Assembly (NCBI RefSeq): GCF_015277815.1
Contig: NZ_CP063813.1
Coordinates: 806,001-870,000, forward strand
Source: Microbacterium atlanticum
GTDB taxonomy: Bacteria; Actinomycetota; Actinomycetes; Actinomycetales; Microbacteriaceae
Reading direction: 5' to 3'
DNA: 64,000 nucleotides
The notes beneath the pieces were generated by a model that was given only the letters and a program-made list of their open reading frames with translations, was not told the origin of the DNA and ran no database searches. Made by a program: the position numbers and the translations under genes. This document shows positions 16,977 through 25,420 of this stretch, piece after piece (the first letter of the stretch is position 1; each line of letters starts with the position of its first letter).

Positions 16977-17064
16977 GCGGCAGAACTCCACGCATCTGCG
17001 ACCGACGGTGCCCGGGTCGGCCGAGACGCCGGCGTCCGACGCCGGTTCGGTGGAGTACTGCCGC
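16977..17064. repeat. Imperfect long-range inverted repeat in intergenic gap
   Basis: Two 15-base arms, GCGGCAGAACTCCAC (16977-16991) and GTGGAGTACTGCCGC (17050-17064), are reverse complements at 14 of 15 positions. Between them are smaller dyads, for example CGGCGT-CCG-ACGCCG. It follows the peroxidase gene and may serve as its terminator or be a copy of a dispersed intergenic repeat. Confidence 0.5.
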
Positions 17065-17091
17065 GTCGCCTGCAGACAGGCCGCCCGGTCC

Positions 17092-17106
17092 TAGGCTCGG
17101 GACGTG
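17092..17106 (+). promoter_or_regulatory. Leaderless promoter of CHAD gene
   Basis: TAGGCT (17092-17097), then six bases, then GTG at 17104. No Shine-Dalgarno sequence is seen. Confidence 0.6.
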
Positions 17107-17985
17107 GGCAGCCGGCAGAAGGACCTCGCGATCGGGACGGTGCTCGGCGACATCCTGCGCCGGGCGGCGGCGGAGGTCGAGGAGACGCTGCCCGCGGCGC
17201 TCGCCGACGAGCCGGACGCGGTGCACCAGCACCGGGTGCGCGTGCGGCGGCTGCGCAGCGTGCTGGCGGGCTTCGAGGACTCCCTCGACACCGGCCAGGC
17301 CGACCGGCTGCGCGTCGCCTATGCCGAATGGGGCAGCCAGCTCGGCGTCGTGCGCGACATCGAGGTGCGCGCGAGCGTCGCGGCGGAGACCCTCGAGGAT
17401 GCGGGGATCACCGACCCCGCGATCATCCGGCGGCTCGTCGACAGCGAGCGGGACGCCTACCCGGCCGCGCACGCGCGCCTCGTCGAGCTCGCCGCCTCGC
17501 CGCGGGCGCAGGAGCGGGCGCGGACGCTCGAGCGCTTCGTCGAGGCGATGTACGTCGTCGACCACGACCGCCCGGCCGAGCCCGCGCTGGCCGAGGTGCT
17601 GCGCGCCCAGGTGAAGCGCGTGCGCACCGCGGCGCGCCGGCTCGATGAGTCCACCGAGCGGTTCCACGATCTGCGCAAGGCCGCCCGCCGGGCGCGGTAC
17701 GTCGCCGAGGCCGTCGCCGACGCGGTCCCGGACTTCGCCCCGCACACGGTACAGGCCATCGCCGAGGCGGGCGACGATCTCCACGACGCGCTGGGCGGCC
17801 ACCGCGATCTCACCCTGCTCGCCCAGCACGCCCGTCAGGAGGGCGCCCGCGCGGCCCACGCCGGGGAACGGTCCGAGGACTACGAGGCGATCGCCGTCCT
17901 CGCCGAGGACGCCGCCGCCGAGCTGCTGGCGGATGTCGGCCCGGCGGTGCGGCAGCTGCGGGCCGCGGCATCCGACCTCCCCTGA
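17104..17985 (+). CDS. CHAD domain-containing protein
   Basis: A 293-residue all-helical protein. The CHAD signature appears twice, as expected: VHQHRVRVRRLRSVLAGF near residue 40 and FHDLRKAARRARYVAEAV near residue 190. These basic histidine- and arginine-rich helices bind polyphosphate in characterised relatives. Unlike many family members it lacks the CYTH (triphosphatase) domain. It is cytoplasmic, possibly associated with polyphosphate granules. It starts with GTG directly after a leaderless-type promoter. No close operon partner; pcrA follows under its own promoter. Confidence 0.9.
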   Translation: MGSRQKDLAIGTVLGDILRRAAAEVEETLPAALADEPDAVHQHRVRVRRLRSVLAGFEDSLDTGQADRLRVAYAEWGSQLGVVRDIEVRASVAAETLEDAGITDPAIIRRLVDSERDAYPAAHARLVELAASPRAQERARTLERFVEAMYVVDHDRPAEPALAEVLRAQVKRVRTAARRLDESTERFHDLRKAARRARYVAEAVADAVPDFAPHTVQAIAEAGDDLHDALGGHRDLTLLAQHARQEGARAAHAGERSEDYEAIAVLAEDAAAELLADVGPAVRQLRAAASDLP

Positions 17986-18037
17986 CGCCGCCGTCGACCG
18001 CGCCGGTGTCGGCGTCCGCGCCTAGACTTGACGGGCA

Positions 18038-20500
18038 ATGACCGACGCCAGCACCCCCATCATCGTCGGCAGCGACATCGGTCCGCGCGCCTCCGCCGTG
18101 CGCGCGGACGACGACCTGCTGGCCGGCCTCAATCCTCCGCAGCGCGAAGCCGTGACCTACCGCGGTCAGGCGCTGCTCATCGTCGCGGGCGCGGGGTCGG
18201 GCAAGACGAGCGTGCTCACCCGGCGCATCGCGTCGCTGCTGCGGGGCCGCGAGGCGTGGCCGAGCCAGATCCTCGCGATCACGTTCACCAACAAGGCCGC
18301 GGGCGAGATGCGCGAACGCGTCGAGCAGCTCGTGGGCGACTCGGCGCGCGGCATGTGGATCTCGACGTTCCACTCGGCGTGCGTGCGCATCCTGCGGCGC
18401 GAGGCCGAGCAGTTCGGGTTCACGAAGTCGTTCACGATCTACGACTCCGGCGACTCGCGGGCGCTGATCAAGCGGCTGGTGAAAGAGCACGAGGCCGACG
18501 CGTACGGCCTGACCCCCGCCGCCACGCAGTCGAAGATCTCGCGGCTGAAGAACGAGCTGGCGGATGCCGAGTCCTACGCCCGCTCGGCCAACATGAACGA
18601 TCCCGCCGAGCGGGTGTTCGTCGAGCTGTTCGCGGCCTACCAGCGCGAGCTGCAGCGGGCGAACGCCTTCGACTTCGACGACCTCATCGCGCAGACGGTG
18701 TTCCTCTTCCGTGCCTTCCCGCAGGTCGCCGACGTGTACCGGCGCCGGTTCCGTCACGTGCTGGTCGACGAGTATCAAGACACCAACCACGCCCAGTACG
18801 CGCTGATCCACGAGCTGACGCGGCCGCCGGGCTCGGATGCCGCGCCGATGGCCGCATCGGGCGGCATGATGATCTTCGAGCCCGAGCCGGCGGCCGAGGA
18901 CGGCGCGTCGCTCACCGTCGTCGGCGACTCGGATCAGTCGATCTACGCCTTCCGCGGGGCGGACATCCGCAACATCAGCGAGTTCGAGAAGGACTATCCG
19001 GGCGCCAAGGTGGTGCTGCTTGAGCAGAACTACCGCTCGACGCAGAACATCCTGTCGGCCGCCAACGCCGTCATCAGCCACAACTTCGACCGCAAAGACA
19101 AGAAGCTGTGGACCGATGTCGGTGCCGGTGAGCAGATCATCGGCTTCACCGGCTATTCGCAGCACGACGAGGCCCAGTTCGTCGCCGACGAGATCGAGGC
19201 GCTCCGCCGCAGCGGCGTGGACTACTCGCAGATGGCGGTGTTCTACCGCACGAACTCGCAGTCCCGTGCGCTGGAGGAGATCTTCATTCGCTCGGCGCTG
19301 CCGTACAAGATCATGGGCGGCACGAAGTTCTACGAGCGCGCCGAGATCAAGGACGCGCTGGCGTACCTCGTCGCGGTGGCCAACCCCGCCGACGAGATGG
19401 CGATGCGCCGCATCATCAACCGGCCCAGGCGCGGCATCGGCGATGTCACGATCGAGACCATCGCGCGCTACGCCCAGGACGAGGGCATCACATTCCGCGA
19501 CGCGCTGGCGAACTCGTCGGCGCTGGGAGTCGGCCCCAAGATCCAGGCGGCCATCGCGCAGCTCGACGCCGTGCTGGCCGAGGCATCGGAGATCATGCTC
19601 CCCGCCTCGGGCGAGCTCGCACCGCCGACCGCGGTCGCCGAGGGCCTGCAGCTGCTGCTGAACAAGAGCGGCTACTACGACGCGCTGCGGGCGAGCAAGG
19701 ACGCGCAGGACGAAGCGCGCATCGAGAACCTCGACGAGCTCGTCGCCGTCGCCCGCGAGTTCGCCCGGAACAACCCCGAGGGCACGCTGCTGGACTTCCT
19801 CACGGAGGTCGCGCTGGTGTCGGATGCCGACGACCTCGAGGACGCCTCCGGCTCGGTCTCGCTCATGACGCTCCACACCGCGAAGGGGCTCGAGTACGAC
19901 GCCGTGTTCGTCACGGGCGTCGAGGAGGACCTGATCCCGCACCGCATCTCGGCGGGTGAGCCCGGCGGCCCGCAGGAGGAGCGGCGCCTCTTCTACGTCG
20001 GCATCACGCGTGCCCGCAAGCGGCTCTTCCTGTCGCTGGCGATGACGCGTGCGCAGTTCGGCGAGGTGACGGTGGCGATGCCGAGCCGCTTCCTGCAGGA
20101 GATCCCGGCCGAGCTGCTGCACTGGCGCCAATCGCCGGGCGATGTGAACTCCCGCGGCGGCACGCAGTCGCGCGCGCTCAACGCGCGACGGGGCTCGGGG
20201 TTCGGAGGCGGGTCGGGCCGTCGCTACGGCGACGACCTGGTGCCGCTGGGTCGACGGGAGCGGCCGGCGGCGGCGCCGGGCAGCGGAATCGAGCGCTTCG
20301 CGAACAAGATCCCCGCCAAGGTGCGCGACAACGGCGACCTCGAGCTGGCGCCGGGCGACCGCATCCGCCACGACGACTTCGGCGAGGGGCGCGTGGACGC
20401 CGTCACGGGCGAGGGGGCGAAGCGCGTCGCGCACGTGCGCTTCGACGCCGCAGGCCCGAAGAAGCTCTTGATCAAGATCGCGCCCATCGAGAAGCTCTGA
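18038..20500 (+). CDS. pcrA: ATP-dependent DNA helicase UvrD/PcrA
   Basis: An 820-residue superfamily 1 helicase that unwinds DNA 3' to 5' in nucleotide excision repair and in removing RecA or stalled complexes. Walker A is IVAGAGSGKTSVLTRR; Walker B is VLVDEYQDTNHAQY. QNYRST (motif IV), SLMTLHTAKGLEYDAVF (motif V region) and EERRLFYVGITRARKRLFLS (motif VI) are all present. An insertion of about 35 residues (GSDAAPMAASGGMMIFEPEPAAEDGAS) follows Walker B and looks specific to a clade. The C-terminus ends in the Tudor-like RNA polymerase binding fold (GDRIRHDDFGEGRV). A TAGACT box lies nine bases before the ATG. Confidence 0.95.
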   Translation: MTDASTPIIVGSDIGPRASAVRADDDLLAGLNPPQREAVTYRGQALLIVAGAGSGKTSVLTRRIASLLRGREAWPSQILAITFTNKAAGEMRERVEQLVGDSARGMWISTFHSACVRILRREAEQFGFTKSFTIYDSGDSRALIKRLVKEHEADAYGLTPAATQSKISRLKNELADAESYARSANMNDPAERVFVELFAAYQRELQRANAFDFDDLIAQTVFLFRAFPQVADVYRRRFRHVLVDEYQDTNHAQYALIHELTRPPGSDAAPMAASGGMMIFEPEPAAEDGASLTVVGDSDQSIYAFRGADIRNISEFEKDYPGAKVVLLEQNYRSTQNILSAANAVISHNFDRKDKKLWTDVGAGEQIIGFTGYSQHDEAQFVADEIEALRRSGVDYSQMAVFYRTNSQSRALEEIFIRSALPYKIMGGTKFYERAEIKDALAYLVAVANPADEMAMRRIINRPRRGIGDVTIETIARYAQDEGITFRDALANSSALGVGPKIQAAIAQLDAVLAEASEIMLPASGELAPPTAVAEGLQLLLNKSGYYDALRASKDAQDEARIENLDELVAVAREFARNNPEGTLLDFLTEVALVSDADDLEDASGSVSLMTLHTAKGLEYDAVFVTGVEEDLIPHRISAGEPGGPQEERRLFYVGITRARKRLFLSLAMTRAQFGEVTVAMPSRFLQEIPAELLHWRQSPGDVNSRGGTQSRALNARRGSGFGGGSGRRYGDDLVPLGRRERPAAAPGSGIERFANKIPAKVRDNGDLELAPGDRIRHDDFGEGRVDAVTGEGAKRVAHVRFDAAGPKKLLIKIAPIEKL

Positions 20501-20556
20501 GTCGCCGGGGCGCGGCGCGGCGACGCGAGGGCCTGACCGCGTCGACGGCCGCGGGT

Positions 20557-20571
20557 TAGGCTCGATCAATG
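20557..20571 (+). promoter_or_regulatory. Leaderless promoter of sseB-like gene
   Basis: TAGGCT (20557-20562), six bases, then ATG at 20569. The short leader has no ribosome site. Confidence 0.6.
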
Positions 20572-21693
20572 GCCTTGTTCTCGCGCCGTCCGAAGAAGCC
20601 CGCCGAGTCGCCGACGCCCGCCCCCGAGCCGGCCGCCGACGTCGAGCCGGAAGCCGGCGTCGAGCCTGCCGCCGGCGTCGAGCCGGAAGCCGGCACTGAG
20701 CCTGCGGAGGCCGCGAGCGATGCGCAGACGGATGCCGCGGCATCCGTGCCCATCTCGGTCTCGTCGTTCGGCGGACTCGGCGTCGGACCCGGGGCGCCTC
20801 GAACGGCCGAGCCCACGCAGCCCGCCGCCGGATCGGCGACCCAGGCCGCCGGGCCCACGCCGCCGCGCCCGCGGGTCGGGGTCCGGGAGTGGATGCGCAC
20901 GGCGCCCGAGCCGACCGAGACCATCGCGGGGCTGCACGACAACGCGCTGCTGCATGCCGCGCTCGGCCGGGTCGGCGACGCGCCGCCCGCCCAGGCGCTG
21001 CTGGACGTCGCGCGGCAGCTGCTGCAGGGGCACGTGTTCCTGCGGGTGAAGGGAGACGCGCGCGCGCTGCTTGCGGAGGGCAAGGGGCTGCCGCTGGCGG
21101 TGGCCACCGTGGGGGAGCGCAGCTTCGCGCTGGCGTACTCGAGCGGTGCGGCGCTGCAGGCGAGTCTGCGCGCGGACGGCGACGCCGACACCTCGGCGAT
21201 GGCGCAGCCCGTGCTGACGGTGCTCCGGCACGTGATATCGAGCACGCACGACGGACTGATCCTCGACCCGGCCTCCTCGCCGTCGCGCGCCGTGCTGCCG
21301 AAGGAGCTGCTGCAGCGGGCGGTGGAGCAGGCCGATCCCAAGCTCACGGTGAAGACCCTCCTCGCCGCCCCGCGCACGATGGCGGTCAGCGCGGAGGTCG
21401 CCGAGGCGCTCACCCGCGTGCCGCTCTGGGTCGCCGTCGGCACCGCGGACAGCGGCGCGCGCGGCCTCGCCGAGAGCCGCAGCGCCGACGGCACGCGCCA
21501 CCTCGAGGTGTACTCCCACCCGCTGGAGGTGGCGGTGATGGGTCGCGGCGACAACGCAGCCCCGATCACGCCGGCTCAGCTGTCGCGCGCGCTGCGCACC
21601 GACGAGGGCATCACCGGGGTGATCGTGGACCCGGGCGGCCCATGGCTGCGCCTCAGCCGCGACGAACTGGCACCGGTGCTCGCCCTCAGCTAG
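20569..21693 (+). CDS. SseB family protein
   Basis: A 374-residue cytoplasmic protein. Residues 1-110 are low complexity, with short near-repeats of the type VEPEAG/VEPAAG (about residues 24-42), likely disordered. The SseB N-terminal domain follows (about 120-240: NALLHAALGRVG...VFLRVKGDARALL...FALAYSSGAALQA), and a C-terminal SseB-like part is at about 245-374. SseB-type domains are widespread in actinomycetes and are not well characterised. The DNA encoding residues 54-59 contains a perfect 16-base palindrome, GGATGCCGCGGCATCC (20730-20745). It forms a single-gene unit. Confidence 0.85.
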   Translation: MALFSRRPKKPAESPTPAPEPAADVEPEAGVEPAAGVEPEAGTEPAEAASDAQTDAAASVPISVSSFGGLGVGPGAPRTAEPTQPAAGSATQAAGPTPPRPRVGVREWMRTAPEPTETIAGLHDNALLHAALGRVGDAPPAQALLDVARQLLQGHVFLRVKGDARALLAEGKGLPLAVATVGERSFALAYSSGAALQASLRADGDADTSAMAQPVLTVLRHVISSTHDGLILDPASSPSRAVLPKELLQRAVEQADPKLTVKTLLAAPRTMAVSAEVAEALTRVPLWVAVGTADSGARGLAESRSADGTRHLEVYSHPLEVAVMGRGDNAAPITPAQLSRALRTDEGITGVIVDPGGPWLRLSRDELAPVLALS

Positions 21694-21748
21694 GGAGCGG
21701 AGGCGTAGGCACCCAGAGCATCGGGTGACGGATGTCGCGACTGCCCGC

Positions 21749-21763
21749 TAGCGTCTGATCATG
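21749..21763 (+). promoter_or_regulatory. Leaderless promoter of ligD-polymerase gene
   Basis: TAGCGT (21749-21754), six bases, then ATG at 21761. Confidence 0.6.
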
Positions 21764-22792
21764 GCGTCCCCGCGCATCACCCTCACCGTCCCCGGTCCGA
21801 ACGGCGACCGGGAGGTGGGGATCTCCAACCCCGACCGCGTGATCTGGCCGCAGCTCGGGATCACCAAGCGCGAGCTCGCCGAGTACCTCATCGCGGTGCA
21901 GGGGCCCTTCCTGGCCGCCAACGGCGACCGGCCCGTCTCGCTGGAACGGTTCCCCGAGGGCGTCGAGGGGGAGCGGTTCTACTCCAAGAATCCGCCCAAG
22001 GGCGCGCCGTCGTTCGTGGAGTCGCGCACCGTGACGTACAACAGCGGGCGGCGGCATCCGCAGATCGTCCTCACCGAGATCGCCGCGGCCGTGTGGGCAG
22101 TGCAGATGAACACGATCGTGTTCCACCCGTGGGCCTCGCTGACCGCGAACACCGACAACCCCGTCGAGCTGCGCATCGACCTCGACCCGCAGCCGGGCAC
22201 GGACTTCGCGGATGCCGCGGCCGTGGCCCCCGCGATGCGCGACGTGCTCGCCGAAGCGGGACTCACGGCGTTCCTCAAGACCAGCGGCAACCGCGGCATC
22301 CACGTGTTCTGCCCGATCGAGCCGGAGTGGGAGTTCCTCGACGTGCGGCACGCGGTCATCGCCGCGGGGCGCGAGCTGGAGCGGCGGCATCCCGACAAGG
22401 TCACGATGAACTGGTGGAAGGAGGAGCGCGGGAAGCGCATCTTCATCGACTTCAACCAGGCCAACCGCGACCGCACGATGGCCGGCGCCTACAGTCCGCG
22501 GGCGCTTCCCACGGCGACCGTGTCGACCCCGCTGACGTGGGAAGAGCTCGAGGCGGGCATCGACCCCGCCTCGTTCACGGTGCGGACGGTGCCCCAGCGC
22601 CTCGCCGACTCCGGCGACCCGTGGGCCGACCTGCTCGCCGAGCCCGGACGGATCGACACGCTCCTGGAGTGGTGGCAGCGCGACCTCGACGACGGGCTCG
22701 GCGAGCTGCCGTTCCCTCCGGACTTCCCGAAGATGCCCGGCGAGCCGCCGCGTGTGCAGCCCAGCCGCATCAACCCGGAGAACTGGCAGTAA
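21761..22792 (+). CDS. LigD-type polymerase/primase domain protein (NHEJ)
   Basis: A 343-residue stand-alone polymerase domain of the LigD family. In non-homologous end joining this archaeo-eukaryotic primase fold adds nucleotides, preferably ribonucleotides, at broken ends. The first metal-binding pair is in LRIDLDPQPG and the third aspartate in RIFIDFNQANR; the segment FLKTSGNRGIHVFCPI is the family's conserved core. It lacks ligase and nuclease domains. A separate ATP-dependent ligase is encoded 8 kb away (30937-31983, opposite strand). Ku is not in the window. Confidence 0.9.
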   Translation: MASPRITLTVPGPNGDREVGISNPDRVIWPQLGITKRELAEYLIAVQGPFLAANGDRPVSLERFPEGVEGERFYSKNPPKGAPSFVESRTVTYNSGRRHPQIVLTEIAAAVWAVQMNTIVFHPWASLTANTDNPVELRIDLDPQPGTDFADAAAVAPAMRDVLAEAGLTAFLKTSGNRGIHVFCPIEPEWEFLDVRHAVIAAGRELERRHPDKVTMNWWKEERGKRIFIDFNQANRDRTMAGAYSPRALPTATVSTPLTWEELEAGIDPASFTVRTVPQRLADSGDPWADLLAEPGRIDTLLEWWQRDLDDGLGELPFPPDFPKMPGEPPRVQPSRINPENWQ

Positions 22793-22801
22793 GACGCGCC
22801 C

Positions 22802-22862
22802 GATTGCACGGCGGTTGCACGGCTCATCGTCCGCCGCGGGGCCGACGACGCTTCCGTAGCTT
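22802..22862 (+). promoter_or_regulatory. Direct-repeat promoter 1 of 3 (lipoprotein gene)
   Basis: Heptamers GATTGCA (22802-22808) and GGTTGCA (22813-22819) repeat with an 11-base period. TAGCTT, a -10 box, starts 44 bases after the second heptamer (22857-22862). The same arrangement recurs before the next two transcription units. Confidence 0.6.
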
Positions 22863-22905
22863 CGCTGGGAGCCGGAATGACCGGCCCCTGAGCATCGGAG
22901 CACAC

Positions 22906-23493
22906 ATGTCCATCCCCGGCTTCAAGCCCCATGGCATCACCAACGTCCACGTCAACCACACCGGTCCGCGATCGTCGTTCGCCCTCGCACTGGCAGGAGC
23001 CGTCATGGCGGGCGCCTTCGTCCTCACCGCGTGCGCGCCGGCCGCGAGCCCGACGGCCGCCGAGGCCACCGCGGCTTCCGAGCCGTCGCCCGCCCCGAGC
23101 GATGCGGGCGCGGCCGGCACGCAGCCCGCCGGGGGCGCGGCATCCGTCCTCGCCATCGAATCCGACGCCGTCCTGGCATGGCAGGACCGCTGGTACGACA
23201 ACTTCTGCAGCAGTGCGGTCATCGCCCTGGGCGACGAGAACTGCATCGGCATCGCGCTGGAAGGTGTCGAGCAGGCGCGCACGGCGCCCGAGCGCATCGA
23301 GGCCGAGGTGCCGTCGGGAGCGCTCGGCGACGAGCTGCGCGCCGCGGCGGCCGAGGTCGCGGCGGCCGGCGAGGCGTTCCTCGCCGCGAGCTGCGACACC
23401 GTGCCGACGGAGTGCGTCGCCGAGACCGACGACCTCACCGACGCGGTTCGGATGTACGGCGATGTCGTCGCCGAGGTGGTCGCGGCGAGCTGA
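22906..23493 (+). CDS. Putative secreted lipoprotein of unknown function
   Basis: A 195-residue protein with an unusually long N-region (22 residues) before a hydrophobic signal stretch ending in the lipobox LTAC; the lipidated cysteine would be residue 43. A Pro/Ala/Ser linker follows (about 44-85). The mature domain (about 86-195) is acidic and helical and has four cysteines (NFCSS, ENCIG, ASCDT, TECVA) that could form two disulfides. The start is supported by GGAG five bases upstream; an internal Met34 could be an alternative start but leaves too short a signal peptide. It is followed by a strong terminator. Shared promoter repeats tie it to the protease and SARP genes downstream. Family not recognised. 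Confidence 0.75.
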   Translation: MSIPGFKPHGITNVHVNHTGPRSSFALALAGAVMAGAFVLTACAPAASPTAAEATAASEPSPAPSDAGAAGTQPAGGAASVLAIESDAVLAWQDRWYDNFCSSAVIALGDENCIGIALEGVEQARTAPERIEAEVPSGALGDELRAAAAEVAAAGEAFLAASCDTVPTECVAETDDLTDAVRMYGDVVAEVVAAS

Positions 23494-23507
23494 CCCGCCG
23501 TACCCGG

Positions 23508-23541
23508 GAGCGGGCTGCGATCGACGGATCGCAGCCCGCTC
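23508..23541 (+). terminator. Strong hairpin terminator
   Basis: Perfect 15-base arms GAGCGGGCTGCGATC (23508-23522) and GATCGCAGCCCGCTC (23527-23541) around a four-base loop, 15 bases after the lipoprotein stop. Ends with CTTCGG; no long U-tract. Confidence 0.75.
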
Positions 23542-23562
23542 TTCGGCGTCTGCGGGCCCTTC

Positions 23563-23624
23563 GATTGCGCAGCGGTTGCACGGTGCAACGCCCGCCCCGC
23601 AGCACCGTTGCACGCCAATAGCTT
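23563..23624 (+). promoter_or_regulatory. Direct-repeat promoter 2 of 3 (protease gene)
   Basis: GATTGCG (23563-23569) and GGTTGCA (23574-23580) repeat with an 11-base period. TAGCTT (23619-23624) starts 45 bases after the second heptamer. The second heptamer is part of a perfect dyad TTGCAC-G-GTGCAA (23576-23588), and a third copy, CGTTGCA (23606-23612), lies six bases before the -10 box. The ATG at 23633 is eight bases after the -10, so the message is almost leaderless. Confidence 0.6.
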
Positions 23625-23632
23625 GCTCAACC

Positions 23633-25216
23633 ATGAACACGACCACACACCGCTCACGCCGCGGCCTCGCTCTCGCGGGTGCCGCCCTCACGGCCACGTC
23701 GGCGCTCGCGCTGACCGGCTGCATGTCCTTCACCGTCTCGCCCGGCCAGGGCGCCGCCGGCGTGGCCGGCGGCGCCGGAGGCGTCGGCTTCGACGACATC
23801 CAGACCGCCGCCATCCAGATCGAGGCCGTCGGCACGTTCGTCTCGCCCGAGATGGGCGGATACGAAGCAGCCGGACGCGGCTCGGGGTTCCTCATCAGCG
23901 AGGACGGCCTGGCCGTCACCAACAACCACGTCGTCGTCGGCGCCGGCACGCTCAAGGTGTGGCGCGGCGGCGACACGTCCGAGACGCTCAACGCGAAGGT
24001 CCTCGGCTCGTCGGAGTGCCTCGACCTCGCGGTCATCCAGCTGCAGGAGGACGACTACCCGTACTTCTCGTGGCACGAGGGCGACATCACCACCGCCACC
24101 GACGTCTACGCGGCCGGGTTCCCGCTGGGGGACCCCGAGTTCACGATGACGCGCGGCATCGTGTCGAAGGCCGACACGGCGGTCGACACCCCGTGGGCGT
24201 CACTCGACCACGTCATCGAGCACGACGCGCGCATCCGCGGCGGCAACTCGGGCGGTCCGCTCGTCGACGCCGACGGAAGGCTCATCGGCGTGAACTACGC
24301 CGGCAACGACCTCCACGACCAGAACCTCGCGATCCACCGCGACGAGGTGCAGCAGGTGCTCGACCAGCTGGCCGCCGGCGAGAGCGTGCTCAGCCTCGGC
24401 ATCAACGGCACCGGCCTCATGACCGAGGAGGGCGAGGGCCTGGGCATCTGGGTGAACTCGGTCGCCTCGGGCTCGGCCGCCGACAAGGCCGGCGTCGAGC
24501 CCGGCGACCTCATCACCAAGATGGAGGGTGTCAGCGTCGGCACCGACGGCACGATGGCCGACTACTGCGACGTGCTGCGCACCCACGGGCAGGATGCGAC
24601 CCTGGGAGTCGAGCTGTACCGCCCCGCGGACGGCATCTACTACACCGGCCAGTTCAACGGCGAGCCCGTCGATGGCGTCTCGGTCGCGAGCGAGGCGGGC
24701 GCGAGCTCGGGCGGCTCCGGCGGCGGCGCCAGCGCCGCGGCGGACTTCGTGTCGGTCGTCGACGACACCGGCAGCGTGACCGTCGACGTGCCCGAGGCGT
24801 GGTCGAGCATCGACACCAGCGTCTACACCGACCCTCGCGGCGGTCAGTGGGCCCGCATCGACGCCTCGACCGACGTCGCCGCGTTCGCGAGCGGCTGGTC
24901 GGTGCCCGGTGTCTCGGTGGTGGCGGCTCCCGCAGCCACCGCGACGATCCAGCCCGAGGAGTGGCTGCAGATGACCGCCGACTACCTCACCCAGTCCGGC
25001 TGCTCGCAGCAGGCGATCGACGAGTACGCCGACGACCTGCACTCGGGAGTCTTCCAGTACTGGACGGGCTGCGGTGAGACGGCCGCGGACTACCTGATGC
25101 TCGCCGCGTACTCCAACGACGGCCAGTACCTCATCGTGCTGTCGGTCACCGCGCTGAGCGAGGGCGACTTCACCGCGATCGACCGCGCGCTGGGAAGCTT
25201 CCAGGCGGCGTTCTGA
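23633..25216 (+). CDS. HtrA/DegP-like S1C serine protease, lipoprotein
   Basis: A 527-residue secreted protease anchored by lipid at Cys30 (lipobox LTGC). The trypsin-like domain (about 60-255) has the triad H99 (TNNHVVV), D131 (CLDLAVI) and S206 (RGGNSGGPLV). A PDZ domain (about 265-360, GIWVNSVASGSAADKAGVEPGDLI) follows. After a Gly/Ser linker there is a C-terminal domain (about 380-527) of unknown family with two cysteines. HtrA-type proteases degrade or refold damaged exported proteins. Lipid anchoring replaces the usual N-terminal membrane helix. It is followed by a hairpin terminator and shares promoter repeats with its two neighbours, so it is probably co-regulated with them. Confidence 0.88.
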   Translation: MNTTTHRSRRGLALAGAALTATSALALTGCMSFTVSPGQGAAGVAGGAGGVGFDDIQTAAIQIEAVGTFVSPEMGGYEAAGRGSGFLISEDGLAVTNNHVVVGAGTLKVWRGGDTSETLNAKVLGSSECLDLAVIQLQEDDYPYFSWHEGDITTATDVYAAGFPLGDPEFTMTRGIVSKADTAVDTPWASLDHVIEHDARIRGGNSGGPLVDADGRLIGVNYAGNDLHDQNLAIHRDEVQQVLDQLAAGESVLSLGINGTGLMTEEGEGLGIWVNSVASGSAADKAGVEPGDLITKMEGVSVGTDGTMADYCDVLRTHGQDATLGVELYRPADGIYYTGQFNGEPVDGVSVASEAGASSGGSGGGASAAADFVSVVDDTGSVTVDVPEAWSSIDTSVYTDPRGGQWARIDASTDVAAFASGWSVPGVSVVAAPAATATIQPEEWLQMTADYLTQSGCSQQAIDEYADDLHSGVFQYWTGCGETAADYLMLAAYSNDGQYLIVLSVTALSEGDFTAIDRALGSFQAAF

Positions 25217-25234
25217 CACCTGGGCGACACGGAG

Positions 25235-25275
25235 GAGCGGATGCCGCGGCACACTGCGTGCCGCGGCATCCGCTC
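25235..25275 (+). terminator. Strong hairpin terminator after protease gene
   Basis: Perfect 18-base arms (25235-25252 and 25258-25275) around a five-base loop. The stem contains GGATGCCGCGG and its complement, like the hairpins at 33721 and 52262. Confidence 0.75.
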
Positions 25276-25289
25276 GCTCGTGGGTGGCG

Positions 25290-25385
25290 GATTGCAGCGC
25301 GCCGCGCCTGCCGACCCGTCCGCGATTGCATCAAGATTGCACCGTGACCCGCGCCGGGCGGCGCGGGCCGCGGCGCGCCTAGCAT
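25290..25385 (+). promoter_or_regulatory. Direct-repeat promoter 3 of 3 (SARP operon)
   Basis: GATTGCA occurs three times, at 25290-25296, 25324-25330 and 25335-25341; the last two are exactly 11 bases apart. TAGCAT, the -10 box, is at 25380-25385, 45 bases after the last copy starts. If the regulator encoded here is the binder, this would be autoregulation. Confidence 0.6.
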
Positions 25386-25420
25386 CCTGAGAGACCACGA
25401 ACCGGAGGAGACCGACGCGC

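Noticed and set aside
20624..20710. A tandem repeat locus in the sseB-like gene as a phase-variable site
   Set aside because: The VEPEAG/VEPAAG repeats are few, imperfect and in-frame multiples, as expected of a disordered Pro/Ala/Glu linker.
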